A stretch of DNA of 64,000 bases from the NCBI GenBank assembly GCA_942486035.1, contig CALNXK010000130.1:175001-239000 (forward strand). The letters are read 5' to 3'. Positions 22,801 to 33,300 of the stretch are shown here, piece by piece; the stretch's first letter is position 1; each line of letters begins with the position of its first letter. Source of the DNA: Porites lobata (Eukaryota; Cnidaria; Anthozoa; Scleractinia; Poritidae). The notes under the pieces are model-generated. The model did no database searches. It saw only the letters and a list, made by a program, of their open reading frames with translations, and had not been told where the DNA came from. The position numbers and the translations under genes are program-made.

Positions 22801-25704
22801 AGAGTTGATGATTTTACTGACATTTCTGCATTACAAGGATTTACTTTAGAGAGTTACGTTGCCACAAAGGAAAAAATATGCATTGCAGAACATACCCAAC
22901 CTTGTAAATTGTGTACTGGATTGTTAACAGTTGCAAAACGAATTGCTGATGATGGGTACATTAGATTAAATGAAGCATTCTCAATATCCAGCCCCGGTGT
23001 GAAGTATAAGTCAACACATGCCAAAAGAAAACTTCTCCAAATGCCTCTCGCTGCTATCAGGATAAAAAGAGAAAAATAACCATGCAGTTTTCCTTGTTCC
23101 AAGGGAAAGCAATTTAGAATTAGCTCGAAGCCTCTTGTCAAGATTGGACAGTGAATTTGACATCTTTGGTAAAGAGCATGTCAAGAAAAGTGTAACGCCT
23201 ATTAAAGACGTTTTAGCAGCTGCCGAGTCAGATGCAGAGAGGGAAAGGATTACCTATGCTGTTGCTGCAGCATCTGGGCAAAGCAATACAAAGTTAAGAA
23301 GCATCTATGGTTTTGAAGATATACAGAGAAGAAAGGAAAGAGTAGAAAATGCTTTAAGAGAAGCAAGAGAAATCAGGGGAGGCGGTAGACTCCATTGCAA
23401 CTATTCAAGAAAAAGCTGTACTGTCATCATTCGGTATTCAAGTTGACAGTGATGATAGTGATGATGATGAAGAAAGTGAAACTGATACAGAGAATGAGGA
23501 GGAAGACAATAATAGGGAGTCACAAGAGGATGACCCAGTGAATGGCACGACTGGAGATTCAGTGGTGATTGACATAACTCATCAGTTTTCTCTCAGCAAG
23601 CAAATAACCGATACAGGATCAGTGTATCAGAATTCTCAAGAACTGATGGACCTACTAAGAGCCTGTGAACTTAACTGGTTTCTTTTTGTTGAAGTTATTG
23701 AACAGAAGTTAAGCGGCTACACCAAAGCTGCCATAGATCAGATCCTCTTAGACTTCAGTGGCCAAATCCAGTTGCTTAAGTTGAATGAAAGGGAAGAGTC
23801 TATTATAGAACAGAGCAGACAGGCATATCTTCTTTCAGAAAGACTACAAGGAAACCAGTCAGATGTGGATGATGATGCCATCGGATCTGAAACTGAAGAA
23901 AGTGGTGCAGATTGGGGAAACATTCATGATCCCCTACAACCTGAAGCACGGGCCATTATCTCCCAAAAGGTGAAGCAGTTAAAAATAAATGCAAGACGAA
24001 AAGCAGCCCAGAGGATAGCAGAGGCTAGGTTTCTGAGACGAAAGAGAGGGAAGAATGTTGGAAAAATTCTAAAAGAGTGCCCAGATATTGGTTCCACCAT
24101 TGAGAATTATGTGAAGAGTGCTGGAGTAGGAGCTGAGAGTTGGAGAAGAACTGGGATTCTTACATTTGATGGAAATCGGAAAGTTGAAAAAAAAGCAACT
24201 TTCAGTAGAATAAAAGAGCACTTGGAACGAGTTTACCAAAGAAGGTTTGGATATGGGACTGTGGTGCAACTTTGTGTTGCAAGAAACAAAAGACGGTTGT
24301 CTGCCAGTCGGTATAAAGGCCTTGCAAAGGTCACATGTCGCCGAGCCCGAAAAGGCTTTACAATACGATATAATCCAGATAAGCATTGGTCATCTGCCCT
24401 ATACAGGGCCCTTGATGCTTTGCAGCTCAAAGACGGCACAGATATCATCAACATAAATCGAGATGACCAGGCTGGGTTTCGGTTAGATACCTTAGCCACC
24501 CATAACAAGCAAGCAACATTGTGCATACAGGATAGTGTTCCACTCACCACCAAGACAGACTATGTGAACAAATACCCGTCAACACTTCAAACGACTTCAT
24601 ACAACTTTTCCAGCACAGGCACAACAGCAGAGATATGTGCTGGCATTGTTAAGGCCATCCCACTTCATCAGAAGAATCCCGCACAACATGCACATGATTT
24701 GAATGTGATTGAGACATATTCAGAGGTGGAGCCAGCGTTTTTCAACCATATTACCGGAGAGAGAAAGAGTAAGGTTTGTGTCAGAGTGGATGGAGGGCAT
24801 GATGAAGGGCCGTCACACAAGGAGGTTCAATTTTGGTGGACTAACTACCACCTCGAAAAGTCATCTAAAGTGCTCATAGTAACCACTAGAGATAGTGGCT
24901 CCAGCAACCGAAACAGAGTGGAGTTGCAGAACGGATGCCTGGCTCTCGGCCATAGCAATTTGTTTATCCCTTCGACTCTGAATGGTTCTTGTTTTGACTC
25001 CAAAACTGGTAAGATCGATGACAATAAACTTAAGGAGAATCTTAACGATGCTATTGATATTTACATCAGCAGGGTGAACAAATCCCCATGTGCGAACACC
25101 AACATTCATCTTTATAAGGGAACAGATAGCTCATGTTATCAAACACTGAGAGCGTTCGTCAAGGTATTCCTTAAAGGAAACCCAGCCGAAAAAGCCAATT
25201 TGAAGAATGAACACCCAGGAACGTATAATTGGATCGATGAAGTTTGGTCGTTACGAAATCGTCACCTGGTGTCTGGTATGCCATCCAAGTATGTTTTCCA
25301 TCTATTTCTGTGCTACCAACCTAGTTGTATCCACCCCTTGTGCAAGTTAGGAGCACCACCTAAAAGAGGAAACTTGGTATGACGGAGGACCTCCACTGAG
25401 TTTCACTCCACTTCCTGTTGCAGACCTGAACAGGTAAAGAAACAAAAACAACGCCCAAGCTCTTTCTTGTTTCTGTAGACTTATCGGCCTTTTTTTACCT
25501 AGGTCCTATGGCAATCCAGCGTGTGCTGACTGTAAAGGCAAGACATGTGCAGGACACTATATGATGCCTGACGAGTTGTTCTGCTGTGATGATTCAACTA
25601 GAGTGGCATCTTCGCCTCCAAGTGAAGTACTGAAAACTCTGTATGACAAGGATGCAAAAGACCTGGAGGGAGCAGCTAAACAAGTCCTTCTACCCACAAA
25701 TGAG
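19875..25704 (+). CDS. Uncharacterised multi-exon protein gene (6 exons seen, 3' end not found)
   Basis: Exons 19,875-19,889, 20,452-20,649, 20,949-21,006, 21,266-21,333, 21,908-25,433 and 25,503-25,704 have GT..AG borders, and their phases agree at every junction. The product starts MAERKVLVEFGERRKVLSV, a roughly 70-residue segment of possible ubiquitin-like or PB1-like character. A low-complexity linker, a charged coiled-coil-like region, S/T/Q-rich repeats and an acidic stretch follow. Then comes a large globular region with VCVRVDGGHDEGPSHKEVQF and TTRDSGSSNRNRVELQNG, and a cysteine cluster CADCKGKTCAGHYM. I recall similar uncharacterised proteins in cnidarian and other invertebrate genomes but know no function. 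Acidic residues in the globular region could belong to an RNase H-like fold; this is speculative. The long exon needs at least four, perhaps six, frame corrections, so it is either a pseudogene or carries sequencing indels. A donor at 25,705 implies further exons that I could not find. Confidence 0.65.
20452..20649 (+). CDS. Exon 2: N-terminal domain (66 codons)
   Basis: Acceptor TTTGTTCCAG and donor GTGTGC. It encodes VLVEFGERRKVLSVEEG through SKLRVISK. The alternation of hydrophobic residues with KLIKDAFGIEGE and KFDKEWEEFIDVD suggests a small alpha/beta fold. Phase 0 in and out. Confidence 0.75.
20949..21006 (+). CDS. Exon 3 of the uncharacterised gene
   Basis: Acceptor TATATACAG and donor GTAATC. 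It encodes PSSHVPAVEPTICAISTTT plus one base, so it leaves in phase 1. The Ser/Thr-rich linker is consistent with the next exon, which enters needing two bases. Confidence 0.65.
21266..21333 (+). CDS. Exon 4 of the uncharacterised gene
   Basis: Acceptor TTTATAG and donor GTCAGT. Two bases complete a valine codon, then CSGSQSTLVINNGKIGIGPK and VK follow in frame, ending in phase 0. A 574-bp intron with no recognised repeat follows. Confidence 0.65.
21908..25433 (+). CDS. Exon 5: long central exon with apparent frameshifts
   Basis: Acceptor GTGTCAAAG and donor GTAAAG. Coding sense jumps frame near T4 at 22,359, somewhere in 22,430-22,535, at C5 22,723-22,727, in the A-runs at 23,063-23,076, at G4 23,376-23,379 and at A4 25,362-25,365. 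The two homopolymer-free segments, about 21,908-22,350 and 23,380-25,360 (over 650 codons), stay open. After the last correction the sequence reads EETWYDGGPPLSFTPLPVAD and joins exon 6 in phase. Only the first two shifts are debatable, because frame 1 and frame 2 are both open there. Confidence 0.65.
25503..25704 (+). CDS. Exon 6: cysteine cluster
   Basis: Acceptor TTTACCTAG and donor GTAAGA. It encodes SYGNPACADCKGKTCAGHYM and then an acidic, leucine-rich tail ending LLPTNE in phase 0. CxxC plus C.GHY suggests a small metal-binding knuckle. No stop codon or downstream exon is recognisable before the MITE at 27.3 kb, so the gene is either truncated here or resumes outside what I could detect. 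Confidence 0.65.
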
Positions 25705-27273
25705 GTAAGACACATTAGAATTGTACTGACCAGAATTTAAGATTCATTACAATTTCTGCTTAGGACAATAATAGATTTAAACCCAACAACTTTTTTAATA
25801 ACCTCTTAAAAGCATTAACCCCTCTTGATGAAATCATTTTTTTCGCATTAATTGAACCCGAGTCAAGTTTGTAGGCATGCCAGCGATAGAGGCCGGAATA
25901 ACCAAAATGTTGCCGGTCAATTCTGTTCTTCTATGGAAAAGTACGTATCCCAGGCGGTACCCGCAACCGTTTCGCAGGTAGGTCGGCATCATACGAGAAC
26001 TAGTGTTTACAGAAATTGCGCCGAAATCACTGTTGTTATGCCGGTGATCAGAAGCCCTTTCGTGCCGGAGCATAAGTTATGCGATTTGGTGTGAACATAG
26101 TTTCATTCACCTTGATACATAAATGCTATTAAATGCATGAATCATAATGAATGCGGGAAAAAAAACTTTACTAACCGCACTCAAATTGGCTTTGTAATTC
26201 CTTCGCTCCTTCAAGAGTACTTTAGTTGGCACGCAGTTCCTTTGACGGTTCCAAATCCAGACCTTGGACTGCTGACAACATAAGCTTTACACAACGGAAC
26301 ATTTCGTTGCACGGACTTTAACATAACGTGGCGGCTGATCGTTTGTAACGAGAGCATCAACACTGCGAGTCATGGCGAGCAGTTCTGTATTTCAGAAGAC
26401 AGGTGAGGTCCTCTCCAGACCGCAGACTATGCTTGTCGTCGCGGTGATCTCTCGTCACGTTCAGCACAATCTTCTCTCCGCCGTGTGCATGTTGAATTCG
26501 ACCAGTGAACGATTCCTGTTGTAGCACCAATGTTGGACGAGGGCTGAAAAATGGTTGCCAAGGAAAACAGCTTTATAGTTCCTATCTTTCCTCTGATGAA
26601 ACTAAATTTACACCAACTGATACTCAAAACAATTTCGAGATGTGCACCGCTGGAACTACGAGTAAAGATTTACATTTTACTTCATTACCATGCGAATTGA
26701 CGTAAAAAGCCCCATATGCACGGACGTCACGGGCACGCTGTTGATGAGTAACAGAGGCGAGAACTGGGAATTAAAAACGCCATTTAGCTGCAGGATTTTC
26801 ATGTAAATTCTTCGCAAAAATTTTCTTGTGTTGACCAGCAACCTGGCTGCTTTTTCACGTAGTTACAAACCGAGAACATTGTATTCAAAAGTGACAATTC
26901 TGTACCCATATTAATAAACCAGAAGCGCGAGCTAATGAAGGGTACCGGAAAATTGTGAACAAAGATTCGCCTACACAAGACTGGGCGGTTCACCAAAATG
27001 TCGGAACAGATGCAGGCAAATTTCCCTACAGTTGATTTCGTGGGAATCCTCTCTCAAGTTAAGAAAGAGAAAGAAAAATTCGCGGTCGCTTGTTTACGTC
27101 GTCTATAAAGTGTGAATCAGGCATTTGCACGTGGTAGTCGGGCAGTGACGACAAAGAAATGTACAATAAAGCGTGATGCACGTGCAAAAAGTTGTTGTTT
27201 TGCTTAACAAACCCATTGCCCTTTTTGCGTTCTCGTCAACAGACCAAAGAATGCCCCTCTCTTTACCCTGGTT
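25705..27273. other. No confirmed gene; one weak first-exon candidate
   Basis: Mixed-composition sequence. At 26,372-26,402 on the plus strand, ATGGCGAGCAGTTCTGTATT reads MASSSVFQKTG and meets a GTGAGG donor, as a first coding exon would. No matching second exon was convincing (the best acceptor, at 26,524, gives an early stop). At 27,130-27,205 there is similarity to the interior of the MITE at 60,935-61,283 (GACAAAGAAATGTACAATAAAG). Confidence 0.3.
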
Positions 27274-27831
27274 AGGGTCTGTTTACGTAGAGGTGGGGGA
27301 CCCCAGGTAGGTGAGGTAACCCGTTTAGGTGGGGTAACCTTCCTGTCCATATAATCTCTCGTTCTAATTTGATCACGTTTACATGATAGGTGGGTGTGAC
27401 CCGCCAAGGCGGGTAGCCCGGTCTGCCCGACCAGGTAACCCTCTCAGCCGGGGTCAAATTTTGCCATGTGAACGTTTCAAGGTGGAGTAACCGGCTTAGC
27501 CGGGGTCGGGTTCGTAGCACATCAAATTCGCGCAAAATTCGCCTTGGCGGTGGCTTTGCATCATTATTAAAGATAACGATAGAAAGCCACAGCACTGAAG
27601 GTTGTAGCAACAACAGCAAGTGAGTGGAGAAGAGCATTAATCTCCAAAACACGTCGTTTGCCAGCATTTTTCTTGTTTACGTGCTTAGCGACCATTCAAT
27701 AATCTTGAGAAAGTGTACCCCAGGATGGCGGGGTTGTAAGATTGGATGTAAAGGAGGGTTATTTTTTGTACCTCACCTGAGCGGGTTATCTTACCTGCCT
27801 GGGGTCCCCCACCTCCATGTAAACAGGCCCT
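27274..27831. mobile_element. MITE with about 60-bp inverted termini
   Basis: The left end AGGGTCTGTTTACGTAGAGG, then a TGGGGGACCCCAGGTAGGTG segment, is matched by the reverse complement of the right end (AGGGCCTGTTTACATGGAGG, then TGGGGGACCCCAGGCAGGTA). The interior has no coding capacity and carries GGTAACC-type repeats. The target duplication is not clear. Similar elements are, to my recollection, common in coral genomes. Confidence 0.8.
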
Positions 27832-28234
27832 TACTAGAATTATTCATGATTTTTATGTAGTATAGTCGTTTTTGGTTTGCTTGTTTTTGTAACTTTACCC
27901 ATTCTTTCCTGTCTCACGCTCTGTACCGGGCAGCAATTTACCATTTTCACTTTGCCCATCATGCCGGGGGCGTAGCTGTGCGTACAGCTGAAATCTAGAA
28001 AATATCTCTTTTTTATTTCCTGAAAGCATTTTTATTATTAAATCAGGATCATTGATAAATCTTTCGCATTATATTGGTGTCTTCACCCGTCTGAGGGGTA
28101 AACACCTCGCCCTTTGCTTGTAACCTCCTTGATGGTGTCACTTTTTTTTTCCCGTAAACATTGCAACTTACCGATAACACTAAATTAAACAACTAATTAA
28201 TGCATTTTCCTTCGTATTTATTTACTGAAAATAT

Positions 28235-28440
28235 CTTGCGGAAAACTCAGGAAATGGCCTTTCTGAGCCCCTCAATTTGAAAAATTTTCTGGGGGAGTAT
28301 TCGCCCAGAACCCCCTAGCGGAAATCCAACCTTTCTTTCCGTGCGTACACCTTGAAAACCTCGCGCTACGCCCCTGCCCATAGGGGGGGGGGGAACTCCC
28401 TATGACGGCCAATAGAGGGAGGCTCCGCCCGAAAGGCGTA
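28235..28440. repeat. Dispersed repeat fragment
   Basis: A segment around CCCAGAACCCCCTAGCGGAA and CGCTACGCCCCTGCCCATAG has the look of a decayed DNA-transposon terminus (C-rich inverted-type composition, ending in a G9 run). No second copy sits nearby, so the call rests on resemblance only. Confidence 0.35.
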
Positions 28441-30207
28441 TCTTTTTCAGGCTTCGGGTATAGCAAACGGTAAGGATTTCACTAGTTGAAGGATATTAGA
28501 GGGTCGCTTCCCTCTCTCTCCGGAAGGAAGCGAAGAGACCGCGAACGACCTAGGACGTCTGAGAATCAGGCCAGGAAATCATTGGCCCCTGAGGGAAAAC
28601 TTGGTATAAACATCTCCTGCGTGTTACAGTCGCCCCTAGAGAAATTGAAGAGGAATATGGATGCTTTTGCAAACGTTTGGGGTTAAAAGGTGTATTTTGG
28701 GCAATATGAAAATGGTGAATACTTATAGCAGAAACTTGGGGGGAAGACCAATCTGGGCGCAGCTCAGGCTTCCTTTGACGCCTACAAGAGACCATGAGCG
28801 CTTTAATAACATTTCTGCGGAAACTTCAGTGAAAAATTTTCCGTCAAATGGTTCTGGTATATTTTTTTCGCACCGAAAACAGGAATGGGATTAAATTGTA
28901 CTATTTGTGACCTTAAGATAAACCGTTTCTGCCTACAGGTACGGGAAGGTGACCGTGTTTGCCACGCGGTTGTATAAAAGGCGACCATTGTTTCCCAATG
29001 ACATAATATCCCTGAATATCGTTACCGTTCTACACGGTAGACTACACGTTTCTTACCCGGCGTAAGAGGCAACCTACCCGTATTTACGGCTACGCGTACG
29101 GGCCATCTACCAGTACCTATACACGAAAACGGTGTATCTTAAGTACAGGGGAGTTCCCTCTCCCTTCCTGGGTTAAGAGGCAGCTTAGCGGTTCCTTTAA
29201 GGTTTTGAACAGGAGGGCAACTGGGTTTGACACCCGAAAAAGAATTGACTGACAAGGCCCTCCGGGCAGGGGGGATCTGGGGACACGCTTCCCCGGAAAA
29301 TTTTGAAATTCTATAGTCGCAGAGATGTGTTTTCCTGTATTCTGAAGCTGCAGACAATGTCTTTCATCTACCAAAAAAGGAGGACTTTTCTAGACAATTA
29401 AATCAGTTCACAGAGCACAGTTCTTTTCGCCATGCATTTTGGAGCGATTCGTCTTTTTAACACACAACAAACAAGGGGATTTCATGTCGCCTGTGATAAA
29501 GTGGAAATTTGACGGTAAAGTATGTCTTACGTTTGAGAAGACTCATTAAGGATGAAGGGTACGATTTTAACTTAAAACTGTTGTTGATCATTCCTTGTAT
29601 TAAAAGAAGTTCTTTGAAATGTTAAGCAACAGGGCAAAGTCGCGTTCACAGGCGGCCAGTTTGCCCGGTGCCCGGTCCTTAATGAAACCCGTGCAGCTAA
29701 AGAGAGTTTTAAACAAGACTTCCTTACAAAATCAAAGAAAAAATGCAACAGATTCTAGCAAAAATATTTTAATTGAGTAAAAACAGCCGTCTGGGATGAA
29801 CGTTTAAAATAAATGTCAGATTAACAACGAGCGAACTAGATGATAAATAAATAAATCTGAGTAAAAAAATGTTTGTCCACTGGATCGCTGTATAGTACAA
29901 CTATTAATAATATAATTATACAAAGTTACTACACACTTTAAATTACATAATTATCTTTTTTCTGAAAATTGGTATTAAAAAAACTTTATTATTCAAGGAA
30001 AAGAAATTTTTAACAACTTTTCCTGTTATTTAAAAATTGTTTTAGGCTTGAGACAAATTTAATCCTAAGCGACCGATAAGAAATTTTTGCAGACTGGACA
30101 TGCATAAATTCTCTTTACAGCCTTTCAGGCAATTTTTTTTCTTCACGCAATTAAGATATCCTAAGAAGCTCGCGATATAAAGAGCTCAGTAGAGCTGTTT
30201 CTTGTCC
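28441..30207. other. Intergenic, mostly old dispersed sequence
   Basis: No gene recognised. The segment around 28,615-28,725 (ACAGTCGCCCCTAGAGAAAT and GGGCAATATGAAAATGGTGA) resembles 33,775-33,880, so both belong to one dispersed family. The 29,880-30,120 stretch is AT-rich and lies downstream of the minus-strand gene end. TTTATT at 29,985-29,990 is a possible polyadenylation signal for it. Confidence 0.4.
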
Positions 30208-30335
30208 CTATACAAAGTAGTTTTTCCTTAAAAGGGACATATACTGTTTAGAGGAGGCGGAAAGAGGATCATACGATACGCTGTCCCTATCACTTAGCAG
30301 ACTCGGCTTGAGATCGAGGTCGGATGTAATGGGAG
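30208..30335 (-). CDS. ANKRD26: ANKRD26-like terminal exon with stop
   Basis: Acceptor TTTCTTTTCGCAG. Two bases complete an alanine codon, then PITSDLDLKPSLLSDRDSVS leads to KQYMSLLRKNYFV and TAG. The final motif is the strongest single indicator of family membership. Confidence 0.75.
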
Positions 30336-33300
30336 CTGCGAAAAGAAATTCAGAAACATCAACGTACATTCTTAAAAACAACGCCTTATCACATCGCGTG
30401 AGAGCGTCCGTCTGCCAGTCTGTCATTCCGGTATACCAGCTCCTGGAATACCTGTTATTGGTCAGTTTTGTCACGGTTTAGGTTAATACTAACATCAATC
30501 ACTTGGCTTTGCGAGCGCGGTGTTGAAAAAACATAACGAGCGTGTGAAACCCTCAAACACCGCACACTTCGACATTTGACACTTACAGGAGTAACGGTTT
30601 TTCTGGAAGTGAGCGGACGGAGGTATTCAAAATAATGCTTCCATACTATCCTCTTCTCTATTCCCGCTGATTTTTCGCTCGCCTCATTTTTCGCTGCTCG
30701 CCAGCTTTTTCACTTGTCTGCACTGACCGACAGCCACTCACGGGCTAGCCATATTTGACTTTGTTTTCTCAGTTTTACCAATGAGGTTGTACTTACCGCT
30801 CTCCAAATGTCGCTTTATACTTTTGTTAAGTTCATTTTCTACAGCCTTCATTAACTGCCCGTCTCCCTAGAAAAATCAATCAATCAATCAATCAGATGAT
30901 TATTTACTCAGGAGTATTCAGCATTCCATAGAAGCCTCTCTCAAAGTAAACCGCTATTCAAACAAGAGCTGCAAGAGTTGTAATAAGTTCTTGTTCGCGC
31001 GGAATATTTTGAAGGTTATACAAAAAAATACTGTGACATAACGCTGTAAGCCTAGCGTGTGTAACTACAATCACTTTTCATTACCCTTGAGTGCATTCTA
31101 TCGGGACTGACGTCAGGTGAGCCATATAGACCGCCCACAGAGTCTGATATCAAGGGCTGCGGAGAGGGACCACGTTGAAAACCCTCAAAATTCCTCCGTG
31201 ATCTTTCGAGACTACGAACACAACAATGCAAGAGTTAATCTACAGAAGCGACCTTATCACAAGTTCTCCCAAAGCAACCAATTCCCTTCTTACAATACTA
31301 GAATCCCAGGCCTACTGTCTACCCTATTGTCGAAAAAACACTAAGAAGTTTTCAGTGTTTCTCAAGGACCCAAGTTTTTTAATTCACTTGACAACAAAGG
31401 CATCAACTTTCCATCCCTTTCCTCATTTATGAAATTAATAAGTGTATATGAAAAACAATCATATCTTTTCCACATTGGACTTAACGCCGTCTCTTGTTTC
31501 ACTTGATGTAAACAGCTAGAGACCGTAGATGGAGCACGCCTAATCTCTCATAAGCTCCTATAGTTTCTGTTAGGTCTCCTCGCCACTACTCCTTTTTTCT
31601 ACTTATCTTATATTATTTGTATTTTTACACGTGTGTGGCAAATAAATAAATAAATTGACTTTAAAATAATGCTGCCGAGGCAGCGTGCCTGACTGACCCA
31701 GGCAACAGACTTGTAACTAGGGGAGACTGGGTTCAAGTGCCGCTTTAACCCGCCACTAGGTGGACCCGGGGTCCGTTTCTCGAACGTCCTGTCCCGTTTG
31801 TTCAAGAGGTGGTTTTCGTATCCGCTGGATAGCGATTTATCCGGTGGAAAGCGTTACCCAACTATTGAGCAACCGGGGCCTGGTGATTACCGGCCTCGTA
31901 AACCTGTTTTGTTTACATGTTTACATTCAAGATCGAGGTGCCAAACGTTTTGGAGATAACATGATAAGACCATCAGTTACCAAAACAAAATGGACCGGTT
32001 TGTGAAATAAAGTTCCGCGCTTTTATCAATAAGATTTTACTTTTAATATCATAAGTGACGAATTACTCCTTAATTTTGGCGCGAAATTTCAGCGTTAATT
32101 TGTAATTCGACATGTGAAATTACAAAATTGCCATGGTAACTTCCGTACGTCTCAGTGTCAAGATGGCGACGAAGTTTTAAAATGCCCTGAATGAAGATGT
32201 CAGGGCACAAAAAGACGCTTTAGAAAACCTGAACACACAAGAGAACATCAAGACGGACTCTAAACAGGTATTTTGCCGAAAAAGTCTAAAAAATTCTGAA
32301 CTTTATACGCCAAATTTACTAAACATTTGAGAGAGTGGAGTTCTCGATCGATAAGATGTACAGATCTAGCGATCTATAGATCCATCGATCTACCCATCGG
32401 GCGAACTACAGATGCAGCGATCTACCGATCCAGCGATCTACAGATCCATCGATCTACCGATCCAGCGATCTACAGATCCATCAATCTACCGATCCAGCGA
32501 TCTACAGATGCAGCGATCTACCGATCCAGCGATCTACAGATGCAGCGATCTACCGATCCATAATCAATGAATCCAGCGATCTACAGGTCCAGCGATCTAG
32601 AGATTGAGAGATTGAGAGAGTGGAGTTCTCGATGGATACGATCCAGTATAAACATGGCGAAATCTAAGATTGCTAACGTAAATTCGTCACCCATGATATT
32701 AATAAGTAACCAAATGGTATACTCGTGAAATTAGGGAATAATTTCACTTGCGTTCTGTCCAAATCCTAATAATCTATAAATGATAAGGATTTGGACAAAA
32801 CGCGCGTGAAATTATTCCCTAATTTCACTCGTCACCATTTGATTACACATACTAATATTTGGTTTCGGGCCCCCGAATTACAGAATTTCGATAAACGGGC
32901 AACTGACACAACCTGAGCGCTTCTACTATCAATTAAGCATGTAATTTTCACATCAACTCTTCGCATAAACACACTGTACTAATTTTTCCAGGAGGGTGAA
33001 GTAAAGAACATCATGTAACAACTCACTTGAGCAAGGCTTGGGACTCCGCCATCTTCTCATTTGCTTTATACAAGCGGTTGGCGAGTTTGTCTTTAGATTT
33101 TAATTCACTCTGGTACAAATCCTAAAAAAACGCGAAAGATACACTTTAGTTTATTCTTTATAATATTGGTGTTCCAAAAAGCATAAAACGGCGGCCATGT
33201 TGGTGTCCCAGCAGTCCTGCGGTAGTTGAACCTTTTTTTTTTTAAGTAAAAACTTTCTTTTTCATCAATTAATATGCATTGCCGCCGGCCACTAGAAAGA

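Noticed and set aside
31117..31344. Plus-strand 75-codon ORF
   Set aside because: Overlaps the ANKRD26-like linker exon on the opposite strand, with no start context or family resemblance.
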